Shown: piece after piece, positions 1 to 8,085 of the stretch
How positions within the stretch are numbered: position 1 is the first letter of the stretch
Layout of the letters: each line of letters opens with the position of its first letter
Origin: a bacterium
GTDB taxonomy: Bacteria; Bacillota; Clostridia; Lachnospirales; Lachnospiraceae
Reading direction: 5' to 3'
Length of the DNA: 64,000 nucleotides
Assembly: GCA_023663725.1 (NCBI GenBank)
Contig: JAMPGX010000005.1
Location: forward strand, 139,403-203,402
The notes under the pieces: model-generated
The model's database searches: none
Seen by the model: the letters and a program-made list of their open reading frames with translations, nothing else
What the model was told of the DNA's origin: nothing
Translations under genes and position numbers: made by a program

Positions 1-316
1 CATTATGAACAATAGAACCGCTAAAACGGATGAACTGAGATATACCCCGCCGGTTCCCTGGGTGCAATATAATGACTGGCCGGTTTGCTGTGATGATTTC
101 ATGCAGTATATGGGCGAATGGCAACAGAAAGATTTCATTGCACATTCATTGGACGGAAATGGAGTAAAATTGCTGGAACAACTGCTTGAGCAGGATACCA
201 GAAAGCAAGTGGACGACATTTAGGTTCTATGGGAGGTTGTGGGCTATGATACCGTCGCCTATATCTTTAAATGTCAGATATGTGGGAAAATTGTGGCGGT
301 GTGCCAAAGCTATTAA
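1..316 (+). pseudogene. CbrC-family (UPF0167-like) protein, 3' fragment split by an in-frame TAG
   Basis: The frame enters from the left edge (first Met codon at 5), stops at TAG 221-223 and then stays open in the same frame for 30 codons to TAA 314-316. Both parts look like one protein. The first has a PPVPW...WPVCCDDFMQYMGEW block and the second ends in a CxxC knuckle (FKCQICGK), which is how I remember the CbrC/UPF0167 family being built. Family members are about 180-200 aa, so the 5' end lies outside the window. The amber codon would remove the last 30 residues including the CxxC pair. I therefore read it as decaying, although a truncated 72-residue C-terminal part could still be made. 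Family assignment rests on remembered motifs only. Confidence 0.55.
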
Positions 317-492
317 AAATTTTCCCGTGATATCATCAGCTTTCTGTGGGTATTTTATAACTGTTCAAGTATGCTTCCAATGTCACTGTTGATACATGAT
401 CAATGTGACTTATCTGCAGGAAGCGGATATGGTGGTCTATAATTGTTAGCAGGAAACGCAAGTATTTTACTTCGCAAATGGGAGGATGAAAT

Positions 493-1281
493 ATGTATCA
501 GCATCATAAGGAGTCGTTAGAAAATATGATAAAATATTTTGAAGGCAGAGAGGAGGTGACTGCGGTCATTTTTGGCGGCTCTGTGGCAAAGGGCTGTGAA
601 CGTGCTGATTCAGACTTAGACGCCATGGTTGTGATTACGGATGAGGCGTATGAGAAGAGGCAGCAGGAGAATAGAACGGCTGAGACAATAGAAGGATACT
701 GCACATATGAGGGCGGTTACTTTGATATTAAGTATATGACGAAGCAATTCCTGAAGGATGTGGCGGAGAGGGGAAGCGAACCGGCGAGAAATGCCTTTGT
801 CAAGGCGGTTGTGCTATTCACCAAAGACAGTGAAATACCGCTTCTGGTATCTCGGATACCGATCTTTCAAAAGGGTGAAAAGGACGAAAAGATGTTATCC
901 TTCTATGCCGATTTCTGGTTGAATTATTATTATTTTCTCAAGGGTTGTTCTGCCTCCGGCTATATGAGGCTTCATGCGGTAAATGAGGTGATTTACAGCA
1001 TATACAGAATGACGCTGCAGGAACATGAGGTTCTTTTTCCCAGCAACAGGAGGCTGGAGGAGTTTGTCAGCAATCTGTCAGAGGATACGGCGAGGCTGGC
1101 TGCGCTGGGGAAGACCGTCGCAGAGACTCTGGATATGAAGGCGCTGGATGAATTTGTCTCCTGCTTTATGAGTTTGACGAAGTATGAGATACCGACGGAT
1201 ATAGGGAGCATTCTATCAAGATATACGGTTGATTTTGAGCAATGGTGGAGAGTGCCCAGGCCTAATATTAACGAGTGGTGA
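493..1281 (+). CDS. Nucleotidyltransferase-domain protein (Pol-beta/MNT superfamily)
   Basis: This 262-residue protein carries the signature of minimal and aminoglycoside-type nucleotidyltransferases near its start: G28-G29-S30, then D41-x-D43 in SDLDAMVV. These are the residues that hold metal and nucleotide in the family. The rest (residues 70-262) is probably helical and holds no motif I know. Such proteins transfer a nucleotide to a small molecule, a protein (as in MntA-type antitoxins) or a tRNA; the substrate here cannot be read. No HEPN partner is adjacent, which argues against a classic MNT/HEPN toxin pair. The ATG at 493 follows GGGAGGATGAAAT, a good ribosome site. It opens a run of small same-strand genes. 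Confidence 0.8.
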   Translation: MYQHHKESLENMIKYFEGREEVTAVIFGGSVAKGCERADSDLDAMVVITDEAYEKRQQENRTAETIEGYCTYEGGYFDIKYMTKQFLKDVAERGSEPARNAFVKAVVLFTKDSEIPLLVSRIPIFQKGEKDEKMLSFYADFWLNYYYFLKGCSASGYMRLHAVNEVIYSIYRMTLQEHEVLFPSNRRLEEFVSNLSEDTARLAALGKTVAETLDMKALDEFVSCFMSLTKYEIPTDIGSILSRYTVDFEQWWRVPRPNINEW

Positions 1282-1299
1282 GCAAAGTAGGGCAGGGGT

Positions 1300-1482
1300 A
1301 TGATGTGCGGGAGTGAATTCCTTAAATCAAGTTCCAAAATGATGGCGTTGTGTCCGGAATGCGCACACATTTTATATGGCTATCCGAATTGTAATCATCT
1401 CTTTAAAAACGGAAGATGTATCCACTGCCATTGGGATGGTAGCAGAAGTGAATACATAAAGTGGCTCATGAGCGATAGTTGA
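1300..1482 (+). CDS. Small Cys-rich protein, zinc-binding-like
   Basis: A 60-residue protein with a CPEC knuckle near residue 18, a second cluster C-x-H (PNCNH) and a third CIHCH, followed by WDGSRSEYIK. The spacing of Cys and His suggests one bound zinc. I recall similar short proteins in clostridial genomes but know no function. It starts 18 nt after the nucleotidyltransferase stop. The ribosome site is weak (GGGCAGGGG before ATG 1300), so translation may depend on the upstream gene. The tight motif makes a real gene more likely than a chance frame. Confidence 0.55.
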   Translation: MMCGSEFLKSSSKMMALCPECAHILYGYPNCNHLFKNGRCIHCHWDGSRSEYIKWLMSDS

Positions 1483-1568
1483 TATCCTGAGCGAAAAGGT
1501 AAAATCGGTAAGGTGACGGCATACTCAAAAAATCAGGCGGCGGCAAAGCGAGAAAGGAGAATGCGAAT

Positions 1569-1934
1569 ATGCTTGAGCAGAAAGTAAAATATCAATTCTG
1601 TGAAGTGATTGATCAACTCAGAAAAATCTATTTTGAGCAGGGGGAGCAGGCTTTGTATCAGGATGGCGACTGGTGCGTATATGTCCTGGAAGAAGACATA
1701 TTTCCGAAGCTTGATACGGAGTGCTATATTGACGAATATCCGGAAGTAACAGATGACGATGAGGAAATATATCCCAGCTTTATTATAGACAGCGGCTACG
1801 AGTTAGTCTACACTGGCGAAATGCTGCAGGACGTTATTGTTTCTGCACTGAACAGAAAGAAAAACGCCTCCAATGAGGAGCTTTTGGCGGCAATTGATTA
1901 CTATGATGAATATGATACGTTTATGGAGATATAA
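1569..1934 (+). CDS. Uncharacterised small acidic protein
   Basis: A 121-residue, strongly acidic protein with a TDDDEE run near residue 58 and a YYDEYD stretch near the end. It has no signal peptide or membrane segment, so it should be cytosolic. The start ATG 1569 follows GAAAGGAGAATGCGAAT. I do not recognise the family. Its size, acidity and position in a row of short unrelated genes resemble immunity proteins found beside polymorphic toxins, but no toxin gene is in view, so that is only a contextual guess. Confidence 0.65.
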   Translation: MLEQKVKYQFCEVIDQLRKIYFEQGEQALYQDGDWCVYVLEEDIFPKLDTECYIDEYPEVTDDDEEIYPSFIIDSGYELVYTGEMLQDVIVSALNRKKNASNEELLAAIDYYDEYDTFMEI

Positions 1935-1981
1935 ACGCATTTTTGCTCCGTCGCGCGGATATTTATGGAGGATACCATGCC

Positions 1982-2686
1982 GTGAAAGCGAAAAGTCAGG
2001 CCATATATGAAGAATTATGTAAAGCATTGAGAGATACAGAGATAGACAAGTGCTACTGTCTGGCAGTCATGGGGATGAACCGCACACTTTGCCTGTGTCC
2101 CAGATTGAGCCGATTTGATCGCCTTCAGGACTTGAATTTATTGTATGGATTTATGCATGAAAACATGAGAGAGGTGTGCGAACACAGGCAAACCTACAAA
2201 GGCTATGACGCGATAAGAAGCTTTTTTGACAATTTATCAGATCAGGAAGACGAATACATCTATTTTAATCCAGAAGATACGAAGGAAGAGACCTCCCTGA
2301 AAAGCGGATTATATGAGTTTCTGGAAACATGGTTTGCCTTTTTGGGATTGCTCATCAATTCTCTGGAAAAATATACGCCGGAAAAAATGGTTTCCTTTAT
2401 TACTCTTCCGGTGCGGTATCTGGACGCTTATCTCCTGAATGATTATTACAAAAGCATTGATGAGGGGCAATTGCAGGACTTTGTAAACGTGCATCCGTTA
2501 CTTACAAATGAGGCGGAAAGAATCCGTTTGGATTGTAAGCAGGTGTTGAGAAGCGATCACAACTCTCTGTATGAACGGGTATCTCTGTACAGTGGGATAG
2601 ATATTTTGCATGAAAATGTTGGCGCTCCGGCGATGTCGGCGAGAAGCTCTCTGGAGCATGATGGAGATTTTTCACCTTCTATTTGA
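1982..2686 (+). CDS. Uncharacterised protein, GTG start
   Basis: I place the start at GTG 1982 because GGAGG at 1967-1971 lies 10 nt upstream; the frame extends further back (to 1943) but has no ribosome site there. The product is 234 residues, cytosolic, and rich in aromatic and acidic residues, with alternating charged and hydrophobic stretches that suggest helices. I recognise no family. It is the third unrecognised gene in the run, and its stop (TGA 2684-2686) almost touches the next gene. A link to the neighbouring paralogue pair is possible but not shown by the sequence. Confidence 0.6.
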   Translation: MKAKSQAIYEELCKALRDTEIDKCYCLAVMGMNRTLCLCPRLSRFDRLQDLNLLYGFMHENMREVCEHRQTYKGYDAIRSFFDNLSDQEDEYIYFNPEDTKEETSLKSGLYEFLETWFAFLGLLINSLEKYTPEKMVSFITLPVRYLDAYLLNDYYKSIDEGQLQDFVNVHPLLTNEAERIRLDCKQVLRSDHNSLYERVSLYSGIDILHENVGAPAMSARSSLEHDGDFSPSI

Positions 2687-2733
2687 GCAGTATCGCAGAC
2701 AGAGTCTGCGATATGCAGGGGGATTATCAGGCA

Positions 2734-3603
2734 ATGGGAGAAGAAATTAACTTGATTACGTCCGTCGAGGCTAATAAATACCTATGGCAGCAGGTCAAAC
2801 AGCTCCTGACGGCGAGGGGCTTCCTCGTGTGTCCCTACAAGCCCAAATATATGGTGAGGCTGCGGGAGCACTACCTTCAGATGGTCTATCAGGAGATATC
2901 GTATGGCACAACAAGCCTTCAAGCGATTGTTCTCCCTGCCTGGACTTATCAGGAAGGATGGTTCTTTTCGAGCCGCATTTCCCCGCGGCGAACGAATACG
3001 GATATTGCGGGACTGAACCTCTATTCAGAGGCGGCTTATCGGCAGAATACGTCGCTGAAGACATACTTTGACCGCGCTGAACTGGTGACCATGTGGGCGG
3101 AGGCGATTCTTCCTCAATTGCAGGAGGAACTCATAGAATACTTTGATAACATGGATTTTCAAGCATATGCAGATATCTGTGAAAACAGGGGAGACAGGAG
3201 CCTGCGGTATGGGTCTTCGTGCGACGGAGTCAGGCTCCTGGCCATCGGATATAACTCTCTATGGATGCGGCAATATGAAAAAGCAAGGGAATTTATCCGA
3301 AAGGCAATTGCAGTGATGCAGGAGCTGGAGAAACGGAGAGCAGGCGTGGCGGATCAGGATTCCATGTTTCTGCTGGATCTAAGGAATGGAGAGGAAGTAC
3401 TGGGCGTCCTGGAAAGCAGTATTCCCGATCGGGAAAAAAAGATCACAGAAATGCTGTGCGGGTTAGAACGTAGCGCAATGGAGAGAACCATGCATATAGC
3501 GCTGAACGATAAAAATGAGACAATTAAAGTCAGGAAGGCAAAGCAGAGGGAAACAGAGTTAAACACATGTCATCGCGCGGCCAGGGGAAATGAGAGAAGA
3601 TGA
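2734..3603 (+). CDS. Uncharacterised protein, paralogue 1 of a tandem pair
   Basis: This is a 289-residue protein if it starts at ATG 2734. That start has AGGGGG about 11 nt upstream and places the N-terminus level with the next gene's; longer starts (ATG 2713, TTG 2683) are open. It is clearly paralogous to the following protein. Shared blocks include an N-terminal I-x-x-I-T, RLREHYLQMV/RLKEHHLQII, an aromatic 'P-x-W' segment, AILPQLQEEL/AMLPELQEDV, D(N/T)MDF-x-x-YA-x-ICE and IGYN-x-xW-x-RQYE. The last block resembles a TPR-like helix pair. The N-terminal part faintly recalls DUF4304-type proteins, but I would not assign it. The two genes overlap by 4 nt (ATGA), so they are co-translated and may act together. 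Confidence 0.65.
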   Translation: MGEEINLITSVEANKYLWQQVKQLLTARGFLVCPYKPKYMVRLREHYLQMVYQEISYGTTSLQAIVLPAWTYQEGWFFSSRISPRRTNTDIAGLNLYSEAAYRQNTSLKTYFDRAELVTMWAEAILPQLQEELIEYFDNMDFQAYADICENRGDRSLRYGSSCDGVRLLAIGYNSLWMRQYEKAREFIRKAIAVMQELEKRRAGVADQDSMFLLDLRNGEEVLGVLESSIPDREKKITEMLCGLERSAMERTMHIALNDKNETIKVRKAKQRETELNTCHRAARGNERR

Positions 3604-4352
3604 AGAAAACAGAACAACCGATAGAGTGGATTACCGCCCAACAGGTCAATTCATACATCATTGAGCAGGCGGAAACGCTGTTGCAACGGGAAGGATTTGT
3701 AATGGGCAGACAGGAAGGATTGCTGCTGAGATTGAAAGAGCACCACCTTCAGATCATCTGCCGCGTTGGATTGGAAGAGATCAAATTGAAGCTGATCATT
3801 GCCCCGTCGTGGCTCTGCTGTGACAGTTATCATCACAGCAAAAATATGCGTCTAAAATGGAGTAATCTCCCTGACCTTCGCAGTAATATTTATACCGATA
3901 TCGCGTTTAAGCAAAGGATATCTTCCAAGGTATTCTATCAGAAAGAGGAGTTTTTTCATACGTGGGATACGGCCATGTTACCGGAGCTGCAGGAGGATGT
4001 CATTGGCATGTATGATACCATGGATTTTGACACCTATGCGCGTATCTGTGAAAAGGAAGGCCAGGGATGGACAGTGGGATATGAGGACGAAATCTGTCGA
4101 AATCTTGTTATCGGGTACAACAATTTCTGGAACAGACAGTATGAGAGAGGAAAGCCATATCTGGAGAGCGCAATATTGGAAATGGGCAAAAATCCGACAA
4201 GGACAGGCTCAAAACAGGAATACGCCCAGGATATAGAGAACGCGAGAGCGATATTGGACATATACGAGGAGCGGAAGGCAGGCTGGGAAGAGAATGTTTC
4301 GGACCAATTACTGTCAATGGAGCGTATGACGGTACAACAATATTTGTTGTAA
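3600..4352 (+). CDS. Uncharacterised protein, paralogue 2 of a tandem pair
   Basis: This 250-residue protein overlaps the previous gene by ATGA at 3600-3603 and repeats its architecture: N-terminal ITAQQVNSYI helix, LLRLKEHHLQIICRVG strand region, a WDTAMLPELQEDV helix, DTMDFDTYARICE and IGYNNFWNRQYERG near residue 170. The two share motifs across their whole length but are well diverged, so the duplication is old. There is no signal peptide or membrane segment. The function is unknown. The IGYN-x-xW-x-RQYE(R/K) stretch followed by a long helix suggests a helical-repeat C-terminus for protein contacts. A row of diverged tandem copies is common for immunity-type genes, which is an inference from context only. 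Confidence 0.65.
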   Translation: MKKTEQPIEWITAQQVNSYIIEQAETLLQREGFVMGRQEGLLLRLKEHHLQIICRVGLEEIKLKLIIAPSWLCCDSYHHSKNMRLKWSNLPDLRSNIYTDIAFKQRISSKVFYQKEEFFHTWDTAMLPELQEDVIGMYDTMDFDTYARICEKEGQGWTVGYEDEICRNLVIGYNNFWNRQYERGKPYLESAILEMGKNPTRTGSKQEYAQDIENARAILDIYEERKAGWEENVSDQLLSMERMTVQQYLL

Positions 4353-4430
4353 ATAAATGAAGAAGAATCAGAAATGCTGATGAAATCAGCGCTTCTCCGG
4401 ATAAGAAAGAAAATCTATGAGGATGTTCAG

Positions 4431-4826
4431 ATGAAAGAGCTGGAGGATTTATTAAACTCCATATATCTGGGGGACAGATATTGTGAAAAAATGGAGATTG
4501 ACGGAGATAAAATAGTTATTCAAATCAACTTGATTTCCAGAGTGAAAAGAGGATGTAAGGAATGGGATTACTATTCAGAAGAGGACATGGAACATGGCTG
4601 TCTGGTGTTTGAGGATGTAATCGAGTACTTTTCAGATAATGACTTAGAGTTCAATGATGAAATCTATGAAATACGGGTAACAGGAAAGGAAGGCGACATA
4701 TATTCCTTTATCGTTTGCGGCTGCAATGTATCTGATCAGGCTGTTTCAACCGATATCCAATTCCGGATAAAAGCGAAGAAGTTTTATCTATATGATCCCA
4801 TAAATGACATAGCTGTCACAGGTTAG
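4431..4826 (+). CDS. Uncharacterised protein
   Basis: I prefer ATG 4431 because GAGG lies 8 nt upstream and the product then opens cleanly with MKELEDLLNSIYLGDRYC; an in-frame ATG at 4374 would add 19 residues. The 131-residue product is acidic and probably beta-rich (IEIDGDKIVIQINLIS, then DEIYEIRVTGKEGDIYSF). It has the look of the small 'YLGDRYCxKxEID' proteins annotated only as DUFs in Firmicutes; I cannot name the number with certainty. A GGGGAGT/ACTCCCC hairpin at 4828-4846 separates it from the next ribosome site. Confidence 0.6.
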   Translation: MKELEDLLNSIYLGDRYCEKMEIDGDKIVIQINLISRVKRGCKEWDYYSEEDMEHGCLVFEDVIEYFSDNDLEFNDEIYEIRVTGKEGDIYSFIVCGCNVSDQAVSTDIQFRIKAKKFYLYDPINDIAVTG

Positions 4827-4859
4827 GGGGGAGTCCATAACTCCCCAAAGGGAGATAAT

Positions 4860-5363
4860 ATGACACTGGCAAACTATTTGTACGCGCTTGCATATAGTGA
4901 TATATATGATGAAAGTAAATGGCAGGACTGGGCGGCGGAGCTTTTAAAGGATGCTGTCTATAGTGACGATACAGAATGGCTGTTTGAAGTATTCCTCGCC
5001 ACCGACAAAAAGAAATTATTTGAAGCTATTGCACAAAGAATGTGGGATGAAGAGTATTTTGCATATAACAAATACGTCTTGACAGAGATTATTCAAGGGT
5101 ATTACTATCACCAATATATCAGTAAAACGATAAGTTTGCATGAGATGCTGGAGAAATCGGGAGATGTGGCAGATGCGGGACAGGACTCAAAAGGATGTGA
5201 ATTTTTTTACGATCTTCTAAATCAGATAGATGAATCTCCGTGTATTGCCGATTCTGCTGAGTTCCAGGAAAAAATCTCTCAGTACTACAGTCCTCTGTGC
5301 GCAGCAGCCATGGAACAACAGAGAATGCTGGAAGCAGCCACAATAGAAGGAGGGCATTCCTAA
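4860..5363 (+). CDS. Uncharacterised helical protein
   Basis: A 167-residue, probably all-helical protein rich in Tyr, Glu and Asp, with no signal peptide. The start ATG 4860 is well supported by AAAGGGAGATAAT. I see no family motif; the spacing of WLFEVFLATDKKKLFEAIAQRMW suggests two amphipathic helices. It is followed without a gap by a zinc-ribbon gene (stop TAA 5361-5363, next ATG 5364), so the two are almost certainly one transcript and may be translationally coupled. The function is unknown. Confidence 0.6.
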   Translation: MTLANYLYALAYSDIYDESKWQDWAAELLKDAVYSDDTEWLFEVFLATDKKKLFEAIAQRMWDEEYFAYNKYVLTEIIQGYYYHQYISKTISLHEMLEKSGDVADAGQDSKGCEFFYDLLNQIDESPCIADSAEFQEKISQYYSPLCAAAMEQQRMLEAATIEGGHS

Positions 5364-5711
5364 ATGCTTTGTGAGCAATGTGGGCAAAAAATGAACTGGC
5401 GTATCGAGGGTTCCACACAGGGGTGGAACTGCCCAGCATGCGGATGGGGTGTGGTTACAACGTATATTAGCCAGATCGACGCAGATCAGACAGAATACAT
5501 CCTTTATATGAAGAATGTGTCGGAAATTAATCATGAAAAAATAAGATTCGTGGCCCAAACCGCTAATGTCAATTTCCTGACTGCCAGACAAATGCTTGAG
5601 GAAAAAGAGGTATGTCTGATAAAAGCAAAGGCGTCGAAGATCAAGGAGACAATTGTAAAAATGCAGGAACTAAATATAGAATACAGTGTATTTCCGGCGT
5701 TTTATTACTAG
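5364..5711 (+). CDS. Zinc-ribbon protein with L7/L12-like C-terminal segment
   Basis: A 115-residue protein. Residues 3-26 form a zinc ribbon (CEQCG...CPACGWGVV), so it should bind one zinc. The C-terminal half (IRFVAQTANVNFLTARQMLEEKEVCLIKAKASKIKE...) has the helix pattern of the ribosomal protein L7/L12 C-terminal fold (x-A-R-x-x-L-E followed by a helix ending in an aliphatic strand). That fold appears in small stand-alone proteins of unknown role. ATG 5364 directly follows the previous stop and has GAAGGAGGG upstream. It is the last gene of the 0-5.7 kb run. Confidence 0.65.
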   Translation: MLCEQCGQKMNWRIEGSTQGWNCPACGWGVVTTYISQIDADQTEYILYMKNVSEINHEKIRFVAQTANVNFLTARQMLEEKEVCLIKAKASKIKETIVKMQELNIEYSVFPAFYY

Positions 5712-5812
5712 AAAAACGCAATGCCAAGGCAGATAATATAATCTATGCCAATTTGACTGTGGAAAAGGAAAAATGGAATGCAGAATTCTTGACCGATCAG
5801 GCTGCAAACCCA

Positions 5813-5841
5813 TTGACAAGCAGACAGATTAGTTGTACAAT
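5813..5841 (+). promoter_or_regulatory. Promoter of the metG T-box transcript
   Basis: TTGACA at 5813-5818, a 17-bp spacer and TACAAT at 5836-5841 make a near-consensus housekeeping promoter. Transcription would start near 5848, just ahead of the first T-box helix. Confidence 0.75.
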
Positions 5842-5884
5842 CTGTAAAAATATGACCAAAGGCTATGAAGAGAAGAGTAGGTAG

Positions 5885-6143
5885 TTAGATATGGTACAGA
5901 GAGCCTGATCAGGTGAGAACAGGCACAGAAGGAACTGCTGAAAATGGTCTCGGAGCCGCGTACCGAAGCTGATGTGCCAAGGCTACGACGGGTGCACCCG
6001 TTACAGTGATAGACTATCGGTGAATCATTTCTCACCTGTAGTTGATAAGGCTTATATCGTGAGATATGGGTGAATCTAGGGTGGTAACACGAAGCAGCAG
6101 CTCTCGTCCCTGAAAAGAAATTTTCAGAGAGGAGGGCTTTTTT
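5885..6143 (+). promoter_or_regulatory. T-box leader, methionine-type
   Basis: A tRNA-sensing leader upstream of metG. It shows the AGAGAGCC start of Stem I near 5898, a specifier segment GAAA-AUG-G with AUG at 5944-5946 (Met codon), and the antiterminator core AGGGTGGTAACACG at 6078-6091. This is followed by a terminator hairpin. Uncharged tRNA-Met should pair with the specifier and with the GGTGG bulge and favour antitermination, raising metG when Met-tRNA is short. The same specifier layout is seen in the proS leader of this window, which supports the codon reading. Confidence 0.85.
6099..6143 (+). terminator. T-box intrinsic terminator
   Basis: An 18-bp hairpin with two mismatches (6099-6116 against 6121-6138, GAAA loop) is followed by six T. 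Its left arm follows directly on the T-box antiterminator core, so the two structures should be alternatives. Confidence 0.85.
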
Positions 6144-6212
6144 GATGTAGTAAATTCACCAGAAACCAAGTTGAATCTGAGCGCCCGCTGAAGCGGGCAG
6201 ATGGGAGTGAAT

Positions 6213-7835
6213 ATGAGAGACATTTTAATTGGCGGAGCGTGGCCCTATGCTAATGGGTCATTGCACATCGGACACATTGCCGGTTTGTTGCCTGGAGATG
6301 TGTTGGCGAGATATCACAGGGCAATCGGAGACAATGTGTATTTTGTATCAGGAAGCGACTGCCATGGAACTCCGGTGGCAATTCGGGCCAGGCAGGAGAA
6401 CAGGACGCCGCAGGAGGTCAGTGACCGTTATCATGAAGAATTTGTAGAGTGCTTTGATAAGTTGGGCTTTCGTTATGACTGGTATACCAAGACCTCCGCA
6501 GAAGAGCATCAGGATTTTGTGAGAGAATTCCATAGAAAACTATACGAAAGCCCGTATGTCTACGAGAAGGAAGCTCCGCAGGCTTACTGTGAGCACTGTG
6601 ATACTTTTCTGGCAGACCGCTTTGTATTGGGCAAATGTCCCAGATGCGGAGAGGATACCAGAGGCGACCAATGTGATTTCTGCGGCGCCGTTCTCGAACC
6701 GGAGACTCTGGTAGAACCGATATGTGCGGTATGCGGCAACCCGATCAGCTTTAAGAATTCCAGGCACCTGTATATCGCCATCTCAAAGCTGCGGGCAGAA
6801 TTGGAATCGCTGGTCGAGAGTCATCCAGAATGGAGAAAAAACGCCATCGCATTTACCAACCGGTATATCAGCGACGGATTAAGGGACCGCGCGTTGACCA
6901 GAGATCTGGAATGGGGAATAAAAGTTCCCAGAGAAGGCTATGAGCACAAGACAATATATATCTGGGCCGAGAATGTACTGGGGTATCTGTCCGCGAGCAA
7001 AGCGGCGGCCAAGGCGCGCAATGCCGATTTTCATCAATTGTGGGGAAAGGAGGCCAAACATTATTATGTACACGGAAAAGACAATATCCCTTTCCACACT
7101 ATCATCTTGCCGTCGCTATTGCTGGCCAACGGGGAGGGGTGGCATCTGCCCGACCAGATTGTATCAAGTGAATATTTGACTCTGGAAGGGAAAAAGATCT
7201 CTACCAGCCAGAATTATGCCATATGGGTGAAGGATTTGCTGGAGCGCTATGAGGCTGATTCCATCCGCTACTTTTTTATCGCCAACGGCCCTGAAAAGAA
7301 GGATGCGGATTTCTCGTGGAGAGAATTTATTCACAGTCATAATGGAGAGCTGCTCGGGGCCTACGGGAATTTTGTCAATCGCTCACTGGCATTTATTCAA
7401 AAATACTGCGGCGGAGTCGTACCGCAGGGAAGCGATAATCAGGAGATCATCAGGCAGCTCGACAACCTGTATCCTGCCGTTGGGAAACGGATTGAAAATG
7501 GTTGTTTCAAGGATGCCATAGATAAGATATTTGATTATGTAAGAAGCGCAAACAAATTTTTTGACACAGAACAGCCGTGGATCACGCGAAACACTGACAA
7601 AACGGCCTGCGAAAATACACTGTATCAGTGTGTTCAGATCATTGCGAATCTGGCGGTATTGCTCTCGCCGTTTCTGCCGTTCTCTTCAGAGAAGGTGATC
7701 AGATGGCTCAATCTAAGCGACAGATGGCACAGACAGTCTGTCCCAGGCGGTTATCAATTACCGGAGATAGGTATCCTGTTTCAAAGAATTGACACAAAGG
7801 CAATTGAACTGGAGACAGAAAAACTGAGGCCATAA
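6213..7835 (+). CDS. metG: Methionyl-tRNA synthetase (short, two-knuckle type)
   Basis: Charges tRNA-Met with methionine in the cytosol. Visible features are HIGH at residues 18-21, four CxxC pairs between about residues 125 and 175 (two zinc knuckles), YIWAENVLGYLSA in the catalytic fold, and GKKISTS near residue 327 where the KMSKS loop belongs. The protein ends at about 540 residues, without the C-terminal tRNA-binding domain of ordinary Firmicute MetRS. The two knuckles and altered KMSKS resemble the MetRS2 type that some Gram-positives carry beside a normal enzyme. I start at ATG 6213 (GGGAG 5 nt upstream); ATG 6201 would add four residues. A CCCGC-TGAA-GCGGG hairpin sits just before the ribosome site. 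Expression should follow the T-box. Confidence 0.93.
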   Translation: MRDILIGGAWPYANGSLHIGHIAGLLPGDVLARYHRAIGDNVYFVSGSDCHGTPVAIRARQENRTPQEVSDRYHEEFVECFDKLGFRYDWYTKTSAEEHQDFVREFHRKLYESPYVYEKEAPQAYCEHCDTFLADRFVLGKCPRCGEDTRGDQCDFCGAVLEPETLVEPICAVCGNPISFKNSRHLYIAISKLRAELESLVESHPEWRKNAIAFTNRYISDGLRDRALTRDLEWGIKVPREGYEHKTIYIWAENVLGYLSASKAAAKARNADFHQLWGKEAKHYYVHGKDNIPFHTIILPSLLLANGEGWHLPDQIVSSEYLTLEGKKISTSQNYAIWVKDLLERYEADSIRYFFIANGPEKKDADFSWREFIHSHNGELLGAYGNFVNRSLAFIQKYCGGVVPQGSDNQEIIRQLDNLYPAVGKRIENGCFKDAIDKIFDYVRSANKFFDTEQPWITRNTDKTACENTLYQCVQIIANLAVLLSPFLPFSSEKVIRWLNLSDRWHRQSVPGGYQLPEIGILFQRIDTKAIELETEKLRP

Positions 7836-7849
7836 ATCGACATTATCTA

Positions 7850-7879
7850 TTGAATTTTTTATGTGAGATATGATACAAT
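7850..7879 (+). promoter_or_regulatory. Promoter of the small toxin gene
   Basis: TTGAAT (7850-7855), 18-bp spacer and TACAAT (7874-7879) lie ahead of the 39-residue toxin frame. The leader then contains CCTCCT (7914-7919), perfectly complementary to AGGAGG in the ribosome site (7952-7957), so translation may be blocked in the full-length message. Confidence 0.55.
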
Positions 7880-7965
7880 TCTAATACGGAAAGTACCCAC
7901 GACGGGGTGGTAGCCTCCTAGCTTATTACCGGTTTACCGGAATACATAGGAAGGAGGTGACGCTT

Positions 7966-8085
7966 ATGACTGCTTTTGAAATCATTTCGATTTTCATAGG
8001 TATTTTAGCTCTGCTGATTACCTTTGGTAGCTTCATTGTTGCGTTGCTTGCCTTTCTCGATAAGAGGAACAAGCCTAAAAAATAA
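7966..8085 (+). CDS. TxpA/holin-like type I toxin peptide
   Basis: A 39-residue peptide with a very strong ribosome site (AAGGAGGTGA, 7951-7960). It has MTAFE at the start, one hydrophobic helix of about 24 residues (IISIFIGILALLITFG...) and a basic tail ending DKRNKPKK. This is the design of the putative holin-like toxins (TxpA/Hol_Tox family), which insert in the inner membrane and depolarise it. It is flanked by everything expected of a type I module: an anti-Shine-Dalgarno leader, a terminator at the stop codon and a convergent promoter for an antisense RNA at 8187-8215. It could instead be a harmless membrane peptide; toxicity is inferred. Confidence 0.72.
   Translation: MTAFEIISIFIGILALLITFGSFIVALLAFLDKRNKPKK

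Noticed and set aside
5612..5884. 90-codon frame after the zinc-ribbon gene
   Set aside because: It begins inside the zinc-ribbon gene in another frame, has no ribosome site and runs through the T-box promoter.
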